DNA of 14,085 nt from CAYMKL01 sp964390805 (lineage in GTDB: Bacteria > Chloroflexota > Anaerolineae > VGOG01). The position numbers and the translations under genes were made by a program. Location: NCBI GenBank assembly GCA_964390805.1, contig CAYMKL010000164.1, positions 1 through 14,085 on the forward strand, written 5' to 3'. This document shows, one piece after another, positions 1-6,097 of the stretch. Numbering within the stretch: the first letter of the stretch is position 1; each line of letters begins with the position of its first letter. The notes below the pieces were generated by a model, which was not told the origin of the DNA, searched no databases, and worked only from the letters and a program-made list of their open reading frames with translations.

Positions 1-3
1 TAA

Positions 4-54
4 GACAAACTTCGCTCTCTATTCAGTTTGAAAAGTGCGAAATGTAGGCTTAGT
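4..54 (+). repeat. Inverted repeat, left copy (51 bp)
   Basis: This stretch, starting GACAAACTTCGC and ending AGGCTTAGT, recurs in reverse complement at 13768-13818. The two match at 48 of 51 positions by direct comparison, and all three differences are transitions. The copy ends 17 bp before the first gene, so it covers that gene's upstream region. One reading frame through both copies is TNFALYSV followed by a stop, and the one difference within it is silent. It may therefore be the end of a coding remnant. It could also be a MITE-like or dispersed element. The left boundary of the element may lie outside the window. Confidence 0.8.
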
Positions 55-71
55 ATGAGGAGAAGCTGAAA

Positions 72-296
72 ATGAAAAATGATCAATGGCAAGAAATCCT
101 GGTAGAACGAGAAGTCAGCTACACCCTTGAGGTGAATGGTAGACTCATCGTCGTTGAGAATGTTCCCGCACGGGTGAATTTGGAAACAGGTGAGCAGTTC
201 TTCTCGCCGGACACGGTGAAGCGCCTACAGCAGATGATTTGGACTCAAAGGGAACCCCAGCGTGTAATCCAAGTTCCTGTGTTCGAGTTCGCCTAG
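72..296 (+). CDS. YgiT/MqsA-like antitoxin-family small protein without zinc finger
   Basis: This 74-residue protein matches the second half of what is usually annotated as YgiT-type zinc finger proteins: a YTLEVNGRLIVVENVPARV strand region, an ETGEQFFSP turn, and a helix leading to a PVFEFA end. Typical members start with a CxxC zinc knuckle and carry another Cys pair near the ETGE position. This protein has no cysteine at all, and an Asn stands where PARxC would be expected. Family members are mostly antitoxins paired with a small toxin (DUF4258 or MqsR types) encoded just upstream, but that position lies outside the window. The start is ATG 72, with a GAGGAG ribosome site at 57-62 spaced 9 nt. 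The next gene begins 14 bp after the stop. Function as an antitoxin is inferred only. Confidence 0.75.
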   Translation: MKNDQWQEILVEREVSYTLEVNGRLIVVENVPARVNLETGEQFFSPDTVKRLQQMIWTQREPQRVIQVPVFEFA

Positions 297-310
297 TGTG
301 GCAAGCGGTA

Positions 311-1129
311 ATGCTCAGTCAGCAAACCTGTTTCGTCCTTGATGCCAACGGCCAGCAACTCTCGCCCACCACCGCTGAGAAGGCACGGAAGCTCATCGCG
401 CAGGGCAAGGCAGCACTGGTCAGTGAGGAGCCCTTCACCATCCAGCTCTCCTACAGCGTGGAGCTGCCGTCGAAGCCAGAGGAGGTGGAGAAGCCAGGCG
501 AAGGGAAGCGTTTGCTCCTCCACATTTGCTGCGGGCCGTGCAGCACCTACCCCATCGGACAGTTGCGGGAGGAGGGATTCCAGGTCACGGGCTTCTGGTA
601 CAACCCGAACATCCATCCCTGGCAAGAGCACCAGCAGAGGCGGGAGAGCGCGCGGAGGTACGCCGAAACGGTCGGCCTGCCCGTGATCTGGTACGAGCAG
701 TACGAGATGCCCCTCTACTTGCGGGCGGTGGCGGGACACGAGAAGTTCAGGGAGCGCTGCCGCATCTGCTACCGGATGCGCCTGGAAAAGACGGCCCGGG
801 TGGCCGCTGAGGGCGGCCCTTCGGCAAGCTCAGGACGCAGCTTCGATGCCTTCACCACCACCCTCCTCATCAGCCCCCACCAAGACCAGGCTCTGATCCG
901 CCAGATCGGCGAAGAGGTGGCTGAGGAGTGGGGGGTGGAATTCTATTTTGAGAACTTCCGCCGTGGCTGGTCGGAGCGGGGGCGTCTCACGCGCGAGCAC
1001 GACCTCTATCGCCAGCAGTATTGCGGCTGCGTCTACAGCGAGTGGGAGCGGTACAACGAGGCGCATATTGATGACTTGGTGGGGGAAATGAGTAACGAGG
1101 TAATGAGTAAAAAGCCAACGAGGCAATGA
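311..1129 (+). CDS. queH: Epoxyqueuosine reductase QueH with N-terminal RRXRR-like extension
   Basis: QueH reduces epoxyqueuosine in tRNA to queuosine, replacing QueG in many bacteria. The core runs from about residue 67 to 245 of 272. It has HICCGPC with C73, C74 and C77, then FWYNPNIHP, RCRICYRMRL with C150 and C153, TTTLLISPHQDQ, YFENFRRGW, and HDLYRQQYCGC with C238 and C240. These are the family's conserved metal-cluster cysteines and blocks. Residues 7-47 (FVLDANGQQL, then ARKLIAQGKAALV, then PFTIQL) resemble the RRXRR domain found in front of some HNH nucleases, so this is a fusion. A GGPSASSGRS insertion near residues 168-177 comes from a dispersed repeat. ATG 311 was chosen because an upstream TTG at 239 would run inside the preceding gene. 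GTG 296, overlapping the previous stop, is a weaker alternative. The gene heads a queH-DUF2905-queA cluster. Confidence 0.93.
   Translation: MLSQQTCFVLDANGQQLSPTTAEKARKLIAQGKAALVSEEPFTIQLSYSVELPSKPEEVEKPGEGKRLLLHICCGPCSTYPIGQLREEGFQVTGFWYNPNIHPWQEHQQRRESARRYAETVGLPVIWYEQYEMPLYLRAVAGHEKFRERCRICYRMRLEKTARVAAEGGPSASSGRSFDAFTTTLLISPHQDQALIRQIGEEVAEEWGVEFYFENFRRGWSERGRLTREHDLYRQQYCGCVYSEWERYNEAHIDDLVGEMSNEVMSKKPTRQ
819..833 (+). repeat. Dispersed repeat core inside queH
   Basis: CTTCGGCAAGCTCAG lies inside queH and matches the element in queA at 2217-2231 at 13 of 15 positions. It supplies an in-frame, low-complexity PSASSGRS-type peptide between two conserved QueH blocks. From memory, GACAAGCTCAG-like sequences of this kind are dispersed in many Chloroflexota genomes. 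That was not checked here. Confidence 0.6.
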
Positions 1130-1143
1130 GGCAATGAGGTGAT
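1120..1143 (+). repeat. Short tandem repeat at the queH/DUF2905 junction
   Basis: Three consecutive 8-mers (GAGGCAAT, GAGGCAAT, GAGGTGAT) span the queH stop codon and the ribosome site of the next gene. Related units (AACGAGGTAATGAG) lie just upstream, from about 1092. The repeat encodes the non-conserved QueH tail (EVMSKKPTRQ). It provides both the stop for queH and the GAGGTGAT ribosome site for DUF2905, so slippage here could change the coupling of the two genes. Confidence 0.6.
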
Positions 1144-1147
1144 GGAA

Positions 1148-1387
1148 ATGCAGGGATTTGAGGGTATCGGCAAGATGCTCATTCTGATGGGATTTTTCGT
1201 TGTGCTGGTGGGGCTCATCATGACAGTCGCGCCCAGGTTGAATATCCCATTCCTGGGCCGTCTGCCGGGTGACATCCGCATCGAGCGCGAGGGGTTCAGC
1301 TTCTACTTCCCCATCGTCACCTGTATCGTGCTCAGCGTTTTGCTGACCATCGCCCTGAATGTGGTTGGCCGGCTGTTGGGCAGGTGA
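1148..1387 (+). CDS. DUF2905 family two-helix membrane protein
   Basis: This 79-residue protein carries the DUF2905 signature. A first transmembrane helix spans about residues 9-26 (LILMGFFVVLVGLIM). It is followed by the hallmark IPFLGRLPGDIRIEREGFSF loop and a second helix (TCIVLSVLLTIALNVVG). The molecular function of the family is unknown. It is often found beside queuosine or ruvB/queA genes, as here, where it sits between queH and queA with an 18-bp gap before it and 4 bp after it. ATG 1148 is preferred because GAGGTG (1136-1141) is spaced 6 nt from it. GTG 1139 and ATG 1142 are in frame but too close to that ribosome site. A role in queuosine metabolism is guilt by association only. 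Confidence 0.9.
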   Translation: MQGFEGIGKMLILMGFFVVLVGLIMTVAPRLNIPFLGRLPGDIRIEREGFSFYFPIVTCIVLSVLLTIALNVVGRLLGR

Positions 1388-1391
1388 GACC

Positions 1392-2480
1392 GTGAAGACC
1401 AACGACTTCGATTACTATCTCCCCCAGGACCTCATCGCCCAATCCCCCATCGAACCCCGTGATGCCTCGCGGCTGATGGTGCTGGATCGCCAGACTGGGG
1501 CCATCGAGCACAGGACCTTTCACGAACTCGCTAATTACCTGGCAGCCGGTGATGTCCTGGTCTGCAACGAGAGCCGCGTCGTCCCAGCGCGCCTGTTTGG
1601 GCGCAAGGTGCCGACGGGAGGCAAGGTCGAGCTGCTACTGGTGGCCAAAAGGGGGGAGCAAGCTTGGGAGGTGCTGACCAAGGGGCGGAAAGTGAGGGCG
1701 GGAACGCGGATAGAGTTGGATCGGGACAAAGGGGAAGGGCTAGTCGGTAAAGTGATCGGGCAGGTGGGAGATGGCGCGAGGTTGATTGAGTTCGAAGCGC
1801 CCATCGAGCCGCTGCTGGACGAGTTGGGCGTCGTTCCGCTGCCTCCCTACATCCACGAACCCTTGCCAGAGCCGGAACGCTACCAGACCATCTACGCCAG
1901 AGTCAAAGGTTCGGTGGCCGCTCCCACCGCTGGCCTGCACTTTACGCCGCAGTTGATGAAAGAACTGGAGGCCAAGGGAGTGCAATTCGCCTTCGTCACC
2001 CTTCACATTGGCTTGGATACGTTCCGCCCGGTAAGAACGGAGAACCTCGAAGATCACCCCATGCACAGCGAGTATTGCCAGCTCAACCCAGAGGTGGCGG
2101 AGCAGATAAATCGCGCCAAGGCCGAGGGCGAGCGCATTATAGCCGTGGGAACGACCTCGGTCAGAGTGTTAGAAACAGCCGTCCGTAACCTGGAACCTGA
2201 AACCGTTCGGCTGAGACTTCGTCGAGCTCAGTCGAGACGCGCTCACGGCGAAGCCTCGAGCCTGAAACCCTTCACCGGTCGGACTGATCTCTTCATCTAT
2301 CCCGGCTACCAGTTCCGTGCCGTAGATGCCCTGATCACCAACTTCCACCTGCCCCACTCGACGCTATTGATGCTGGTGGCGGCTTTCACCGGCAAGGAGC
2401 TGATTGATAGGGCGTACCAAGAAGCCATCCAGGGAGGGTATCGCTTTTACAGCTTTGGGGACGCGATGTTGATACTGTAG
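1392..2480 (+). CDS. queA: S-adenosylmethionine:tRNA ribosyltransferase-isomerase QueA
   Basis: QueA transfers and isomerises the ribosyl part of S-adenosylmethionine onto preQ1 at tRNA position 34, giving epoxyqueuosine, the substrate of QueH. The whole family pattern is present: DYYLPQDLIAQSPIEPRDASR, CNESRVVPARLFGRK, VVPLPPYIHEP, YQTIYARVKGSVAAPTAGLHF, VTLHIGLDTFRPV, VGTTSVRVLE, PFTGRTDLFIYPGYQF, ALITNFHLPHSTLLMLV and YRFYSFGDAMLIL. The start is GTG 1392, preceded by AGGTGAG at 1382-1388. The longer in-frame start at 1359 would overlap DUF2905 by 29 bp and adds no family sequence. At 362 residues it is slightly long. The excess lies between VRVLETAV and PFTGRTD, where an Arg/Ser-rich peptide (LRLRRAQSRRAHGEAS) is encoded by a dispersed repeat. 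Conserved blocks flank it intact, so the enzyme is probably active. Confidence 0.96.
   Translation: MKTNDFDYYLPQDLIAQSPIEPRDASRLMVLDRQTGAIEHRTFHELANYLAAGDVLVCNESRVVPARLFGRKVPTGGKVELLLVAKRGEQAWEVLTKGRKVRAGTRIELDRDKGEGLVGKVIGQVGDGARLIEFEAPIEPLLDELGVVPLPPYIHEPLPEPERYQTIYARVKGSVAAPTAGLHFTPQLMKELEAKGVQFAFVTLHIGLDTFRPVRTENLEDHPMHSEYCQLNPEVAEQINRAKAEGERIIAVGTTSVRVLETAVRNLEPETVRLRLRRAQSRRAHGEASSLKPFTGRTDLFIYPGYQFRAVDALITNFHLPHSTLLMLVAAFTGKELIDRAYQEAIQGGYRFYSFGDAMLIL
2217..2231 (+). repeat. Dispersed repeat core inside queA
   Basis: CTTCGTCGAGCTCAG is the queA counterpart of the queH element at 819-833. It is followed by a second, partly symmetric stretch (TCGAGACGC) and GCCTCGAGCC. The full foreign-looking segment is about 2211-2262 and keeps the reading frame. 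It translates to a basic, poorly conserved peptide absent from usual QueA proteins. Confidence 0.6.
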
Positions 2481-2491
2481 TTTTCGGGAGT

Positions 2492-2520
2492 TTGGCAAAT
2501 CGAGCCTTCTGCGATATAAT
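2492..2520 (+). promoter_or_regulatory. Promoter P1 upstream of the recombinase gene
   Basis: TTGGCA at 2492-2497 and TATAAT at 2515-2520 are separated by exactly 17 bp, a near-consensus sigma70-type promoter. It begins 11 bp after the queA stop codon and points toward the recombinase gene. Expected transcription start is near 2527. Its role is inferred from sequence only. Confidence 0.65.
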
Positions 2521-2559
2521 TGAGTCGAGGTAGCGAGGAATTGAGGCTGCAACCCCGAT

Positions 2560-2587
2560 TTGATTTTATGCAAACTTGTGATATAAT
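2560..2587 (+). promoter_or_regulatory. Promoter P2 upstream of the recombinase gene
   Basis: TTGATT at 2560-2565 and TATAAT at 2582-2587 are separated by 16 bp. This second sigma70-type promoter lies 67 bp downstream of P1 and would start near 2594, leaving a leader of about 44 nt before ATG 2638. Two promoters after queA mark the start of a new transcription unit. Confidence 0.6.
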
Positions 2588-2637
2588 ATACTCGACAGTC
2601 TTTCTACTGTGTTACTACTCATTGGAAGGAGTTGGCC

Positions 2638-3543
2638 ATGCTGGAAAAGCTCGAAGACTTTCTGAATTACCTGTCTCTGGAGAAGGGCTCTCCACACAAT
2701 ACCCTGATTGCTTACCGGAACGACCTGACTCAGCTCGTAACATTCCTGAGCAAACGGGATACATTCGAGGTCAAGTCTTGGGATGATGTAGATAAGGACA
2801 TGATCATCGCCTATATCTTATATCTCAAGGAACGGGAGTATGCTGCCTCTACCGTGGCCCGTAAGGTGGCAGCCGCCAAATCACTTTTTCACTTCCTGAT
2901 GGCTGAAGAGTTGATAGAGGATGACCCCACAGCTACCCTGGACTCGCCCAAGGTGAAGAAGCAATTGCCCAAGGCCATTTCTACCGAGGACATTGAGCGA
3001 TTGCTGGCCGAACCTGCCAGTCTCTCGACTCCCAAAGCAGTGCGGGACAAGGCCATGCTCGAACTCATGTATGCCACGGGCATGCGGGCCACCGAGTTAG
3101 TGGAGCTGGACATAGACGATGTGAATCTGCCTTCGAGCAGTGTGCGGGTCATCGGCAAAGGCGACAAGGAAAGGATCATCCCCATATATGACCGCGCCGT
3201 CCATGCTGTCGAGACCTATTTGCGAAAGGGACGGATCGCACTCCTTAAGGACCCGGACGAGAAGGCCCTTTTCCTAAACCCCCGGGGCAAGCGGCTAACC
3301 CGACAGGGCCTTTGGCTGATCATCAAGTACTACGTCGGGCAAGCGGGCCTTGACCCCAGCATTACTCCCCACACCCTCCGCCACTCCTTCGCCACCCACA
3401 TGCTGGAGAGCAAAGAGGCCACTCTGGTGGACGTCCAGCAGTTTCTGGGACACGCCAACATCTCGACCACTCAAATCTACACCCGCGTAACCAGCAAGCA
3501 TAAGCGCCAGGTCTACGACGAGGCTCACCCGAGAGCAAAGTAG
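2638..3543 (+). CDS. xerD: Site-specific tyrosine recombinase, XerC/XerD type
   Basis: The product has 301 residues, the usual Xer length (about 300). The N-terminal SAM-like core-binding domain is residues 1-90 (FLNYLSLEKGSPHNTLIAYR, then ASTVARKVAAAKSLFHFL). The catalytic domain carries the complete set of active residues: R150 in ATGMRATEL, K174 in GKGDKERIIPI, H245 and R248 in HTLRHSFATHML, H272 in LGHANISTTQ and nucleophile Y281 in IYTRV. One extra residue lies between R248 and H272 compared with E. coli XerD. XerC and XerD resolve chromosome dimers at dif. The link to punA resembles the Bacillus ripX/xerD-drm-pupG cluster, favouring XerD, but XerC cannot be excluded. ATG 2638 was chosen because GGAAGGAG at 2624-2631 is spaced 6 nt. 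TTG 2632 would lie too close. Confidence 0.93.
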   Translation: MLEKLEDFLNYLSLEKGSPHNTLIAYRNDLTQLVTFLSKRDTFEVKSWDDVDKDMIIAYILYLKEREYAASTVARKVAAAKSLFHFLMAEELIEDDPTATLDSPKVKKQLPKAISTEDIERLLAEPASLSTPKAVRDKAMLELMYATGMRATELVELDIDDVNLPSSSVRVIGKGDKERIIPIYDRAVHAVETYLRKGRIALLKDPDEKALFLNPRGKRLTRQGLWLIIKYYVGQAGLDPSITPHTLRHSFATHMLESKEATLVDVQQFLGHANISTTQIYTRVTSKHKRQVYDEAHPRAK

Positions 3544-3570
3544 CTGAGCGAAAGGGCTTTCGCTTTAGCT
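3542..3570 (+). repeat. Palindrome between the recombinase and punA
   Basis: AGCGAAAG, a two-base loop, then CTTTCGCT form a perfect 8-bp stem, with AGCT on both outer flanks extending the symmetry. It begins within the recombinase stop codon. There is no T-run after it, so it is not a standard intrinsic terminator. It could stabilise mRNA ends or be a dispersed palindrome. Confidence 0.6.
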
Positions 3571-3590
3571 GACCAGACAAGGAGGCAATG

Positions 3591-4451
3591 ATGGCTGAGT
3601 TCTTCACGCGCAAGGAGTTCGCTGAGACAGCCGACTTTATCCGTAGCCACACGAAACACGAACCAACCATTGGCCTGATTTTGGGCACAGGGCTGAACCC
3701 TCTCGCCGAAGAGGTGCTGAGAGCCGATGTAATACCCTATAGCGATATCCCGCACTTTCCAGCTTCCACTGTTGAGGGTCACGTTGGACGATTGGTCATC
3801 GGGGAGTTGGAGGGCCAAGAGGTCTTGATTATGCAGGGTCGTGCTCATCACTACGAGGGCTATTCCCCTCAGCAAAGTGCCCTGCCCATCCGGGCGATGC
3901 AGCTTTTGGGCATCGGCACCCTCATGGTAACCAATGCTGCTGGCGGCCTGAACCCTGCCTTCAAAGCTGGCAACTTGATGCTCATCGCCGATCATATCAA
4001 CCTGATCGGCATGGCCGGGCTCAACCCCTTACGTGGCCCCAACGACCCTGAACTGGGGCCTCGCTTTGTTGACATGTCCCAAGCCTACGATTTGAAGCTA
4101 CGCGAGATGGCCCTGCGGGTGGCCCAGGACTTGGGCTTTACTCTCCATCAAGGTGTATATATTTGCCTGGCCGGCCCGTCTTTTGAGACTCCGGCCGACC
4201 TGAAGTTCCTCCGTCTCATCGGCGTTGATGCCGTGGGCATGTCCACTGTGCCTGAGGTTAGTGTTGCCCGTCACGCGGGCATGCGGGTACTGGGCATCTC
4301 CGGGATCAGCAACGTGGCTGTCGTAGAACCAACGGGGGAAAGCAAGGCCGTCCACGAGGAGGTTTTGGAAGCCGGCAAGCTCCTCGTGCCTAAGCTCACT
4401 GCTCTGCTCAAGGGGGTAATCAGCCTGCTGGCTAGTGAGGGGGACTCTTAA
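3591..4451 (+). CDS. punA: Purine-nucleoside phosphorylase, trimeric class
   Basis: This enzyme splits purine nucleosides with phosphate into free base and ribose (or deoxyribose) 1-phosphate for purine salvage. The signature blocks occur in order: GLILGTGLNPLAEEV (phosphate-binding loop), YSDIPHFPASTVEGHVGRLV, MQGRAHHYEGYS, VTNAAGGLNPAFKAGNLMLI, DHINLIGMAGLNPLRGPND, CLAGPSFETPADLK, VDAVGMSTVPEVSVARHAGM and GISGISNVAV, which holds the purine-contacting Asn. At 286 residues it has the usual length of the PNP/MTAP family. Methylthioadenosine phosphorylase is the main alternative, but the N-terminal and GPSFETPAD features fit PNP better. ATG 3591 is preferred over ATG 3588 because AAGGAGG at 3579-3585 is spaced 5 nt rather than 2. 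It lies downstream of the recombinase, and the next gene starts 5 bp after its stop. Confidence 0.95.
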   Translation: MAEFFTRKEFAETADFIRSHTKHEPTIGLILGTGLNPLAEEVLRADVIPYSDIPHFPASTVEGHVGRLVIGELEGQEVLIMQGRAHHYEGYSPQQSALPIRAMQLLGIGTLMVTNAAGGLNPAFKAGNLMLIADHINLIGMAGLNPLRGPNDPELGPRFVDMSQAYDLKLREMALRVAQDLGFTLHQGVYICLAGPSFETPADLKFLRLIGVDAVGMSTVPEVSVARHAGMRVLGISGISNVAVVEPTGESKAVHEEVLEAGKLLVPKLTALLKGVISLLASEGDS

Positions 4452-4456
4452 GGTCA

Positions 4457-5179
4457 ATGACGACACTAGTGAAGTTAGTCTCTGAGTACTACATTTGGCT
4501 GATCGGCGCCTGTGTCCTGGGCATTCTGTTTTACATCGGAAGGGCTATCATGGCCCACCGGGAAAAAAGCAGGGCTATTTTCACCCTGGAGAAGGAAACG
4601 GCATCCAGTACCAGGCTTCGCTCTATAGGCATGGTTTTCGTCCTCGCGGTCTTAGCTGCGGCATTCTATTTCACTGCCACCTATTTGGAGCCCAATCTGG
4701 ATCTCGAGACCGAAACTGAGCCCACGCCAACCGTCTTGCTACAACCGACATCAAGTCCGACTACAGGACCGCCTACGGCCACTCCAACGCCCCGTCCCAC
4801 GCGAACTCCCCGCCCAACGGCGACACCTGAGGTCACTCTTGCTCCTACGCCCAAACCTGTCGTTCTGCCCAACTGTCCCAACCCTCAAGTCAGGCTCACC
4901 AATCCTGCGGTGAACGCTGTTCTAAAAGGGGTTGTGGAAATCAGGGGCTCGGCAAACATTGACGATTTCCAGTTTTATAAGTTCGAACTGAAGGGAGAGG
5001 TCACTTCTTGGGAATGGCAGACTACTGTTACCTATGATGCACCGGTAGCCGATGGGGTCTTGGGAGTCTGGGACACCTCAGCTCTTCCCGCAGGCGCCTA
5101 CGCCTTCCGCCTGGTGGTGGTGGACAAAACGGGCAACTACCCGGAGCCTTGTGAAGTGAATGTGACTATTGAGCACTGA
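4457..5179 (+). CDS. Unrecognised membrane-anchored protein with P/T-rich stalk and Ig-like outer domain
   Basis: The 240-residue protein has two transmembrane helices (about residues 11-33 and 57-76) joined by a short basic cytoplasmic segment. Next comes a Pro/Thr-rich stalk at about 82-138 (PTATPTPRPTRTPRPTATPE). A beta-rich C-terminal domain follows at about 143-240 (VRLTNPAVNAVLKGVVEIRG, then WDTSALPAGAYAFRLVVVD). C140 and C232 bracket this domain and could form a disulfide. Such Ig-like domains after P/T stalks are common at the ends of Chloroflexota penicillin-binding and surface proteins. This points to an extracytoplasmic location, but no enzymatic domain is present. ATG 4457 is 5 bp after the punA stop, with a weak TAAGGT ribosome site overlapping that stop, so translation is probably coupled. 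No specific function is recognised. Confidence 0.85.
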   Translation: MTTLVKLVSEYYIWLIGACVLGILFYIGRAIMAHREKSRAIFTLEKETASSTRLRSIGMVFVLAVLAAAFYFTATYLEPNLDLETETEPTPTVLLQPTSSPTTGPPTATPTPRPTRTPRPTATPEVTLAPTPKPVVLPNCPNPQVRLTNPAVNAVLKGVVEIRGSANIDDFQFYKFELKGEVTSWEWQTTVTYDAPVADGVLGVWDTSALPAGAYAFRLVVVDKTGNYPEPCEVNVTIEH

Positions 5180-5214
5180 TTGCTTCAAGAGCACGTCCCG
5201 AAGGAGGACGAGAA

Positions 5215-5820
5215 ATGGCAGAGAAGATAAAAGCATACTTTCCCTGGATTACGGCAGCGGCTGCCCTGTTCCTGCTGATTGCCGTAGTGATAGTGGGTCT
5301 CCTTAGCAACAGGGGGATTTCCGCCAACCGTGCGAGCACCGAGAGGATATCTGCCGAGGTGGATCGCCTTAGTGAGGAAATGGAGCAGGCGGAAGTTGAG
5401 ATAGACAAACTCCAAGCGGCCATAGAGAGGGCAGAAGCGGAGGGGAACCGGCTTAGGGAAGACCTGCGCGAAGACTTGACGGAAGACATCTCCGCCAATA
5501 CCGACCGATTCCAGGAAGAGGCCACGTACGTGGCAACCAAAGCCGAGTTCCAGGTGTTGCTCCTCAAGGCTTCGGCCAAGGCGTTGAAAGCGCGGATTCA
5601 CCTGGCCGAGAAAGAAGTGGGCCTCGCTGAGCGGGATCTGGCGGAGTGTGATGCTACTCTGGAAGCAGCGATGGCTCTGGCCGATGAGAAAGGCAAGATC
5701 GCTCTCCAGGAGATAAGGACGAGCATAGTCGAGCTGAAGGAGAGTGTCGAAGCTCGCACCTTTCCCATTGCTACCCTGGAGATTGTGAGTGATAAGATAG
5801 ATGCCCTCATTGGTAAGTAG
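5215..5820 (+). CDS. Unrecognised membrane-anchored coiled-coil protein
   Basis: The 201-residue product has one N-terminal transmembrane helix (about residues 10-30, WITAAAALFLLIAVVIVGLL). A long charged helix follows at about 38-95 with heptad-like spacing (EVDRLSEEMEQAEVEIDKL). A second helical stretch runs at about 105-180 (IHLAEKEVGLAERDLAE). The overall architecture is a signal-anchor followed by a coiled coil, seen in division, envelope-organising and chemoreceptor-stalk proteins. No family was recognised. The start is ATG 5215, with AAGGAGG at 5201-5207 spaced 7 nt, a strong ribosome site. It lies 35 bp after the P/T-stalk protein and probably shares its transcript. The two proteins may act together at the membrane. 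Confidence 0.85.
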   Translation: MAEKIKAYFPWITAAAALFLLIAVVIVGLLSNRGISANRASTERISAEVDRLSEEMEQAEVEIDKLQAAIERAEAEGNRLREDLREDLTEDISANTDRFQEEATYVATKAEFQVLLLKASAKALKARIHLAEKEVGLAERDLAECDATLEAAMALADEKGKIALQEIRTSIVELKESVEARTFPIATLEIVSDKIDALIGK

Positions 5821-5862
5821 GGCTTTGCTACCCGACACGGAGAAGTTTCTGATTTTCGATTT

Positions 5863-5904
5863 GAGAGTCAGCCGAAGTGCGTTGCACTTTATGAGGCGAC
5901 TCTC
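5863..5904 (+). repeat. Compound palindrome
   Basis: The inner arms AAGTGC and GCACTT (5875-5889) are nested inside outer arms GAGAGTC-A-GCC and GGC-GACTCTC, giving about 16 pairs with one bulged A and a small internal gap. The core GAAGTGCGTTGCAC recurs in slightly changed form in the leader hairpin at 6284-6297 (13 of 14 identical). There is no T-run after it, so a dispersed palindromic repeat is more likely than a terminator, although it could still protect the 3' end of the upstream transcript. Confidence 0.6.
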
Positions 5905-5937
5905 TTGAGTGAGTAGGAATTTTGGATCGCGAGACAC

Positions 5938-5980
5938 GCGAAAGGCCACGAAAGGCGCGAAATGCTTTCGTGGCCTTCGC
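5938..5980 (+). repeat. Long hairpin repeat
   Basis: GGCCACGAAAG and CTTTCGTGGCC pair perfectly around a 10-nt loop. GCGAA/TTCGC extends the stem to about 16 pairs with one bulge. CACGCGAAAGG-type wording around it suggests a member of a dispersed family. No T-run follows. It is the strongest stem in the intergenic region and may separate the transcripts on either side. Confidence 0.6.
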
Positions 5981-6032
5981 TTATCTGGGCCCTGCACGAT
6001 GCAGAAGTCCTCGCGGGCGTCAATCTGGCGGT

Positions 6033-6062
6033 GGGGTGGGGAGTTGACACTCCCCTAACCCC
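6033..6062 (+). repeat. GC-rich hairpin
   Basis: GGGGAG and CTCCCC pair around the loop TTGACA. Outer GGGG and CCCC tracts can extend the stem across a small bulge. The TTGACA loop looks like a -35 box, but no -10 box follows at a suitable distance. Nothing more can be said of its role. Confidence 0.45.
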
Positions 6063-6097
6063 AATCGTCCACAGACGTGTCTCCCCAATGTTATGTG

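Noticed and set aside
239..310. Longer queH start at TTG 239
   Set aside because: It lies inside the upstream gene in another frame and adds residues unlike the RRXRR or QueH families. ATG 311 begins just before the recognisable domain.
830..1402. 190-residue open frame on the - strand
   Set aside because: It is opposite queH and DUF2905, both clearly recognised on the + strand.
3542..3570. Intrinsic terminator after the recombinase gene
   Set aside because: The stem is good but no T-run follows, and punA begins 20 bp later on the same strand.
5185..5997. 270-residue open frame on the - strand
   Set aside because: It is antisense to the coiled-coil gene and begins within the hairpin repeat at 5938-5980. 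It is a spurious frame created by the repeat.
6044..6072. Promoter based on TTGACA at 6044-6049
   Set aside because: No acceptable -10 box lies 16-19 bp downstream, and the hexamer is the loop of a GC-rich hairpin.
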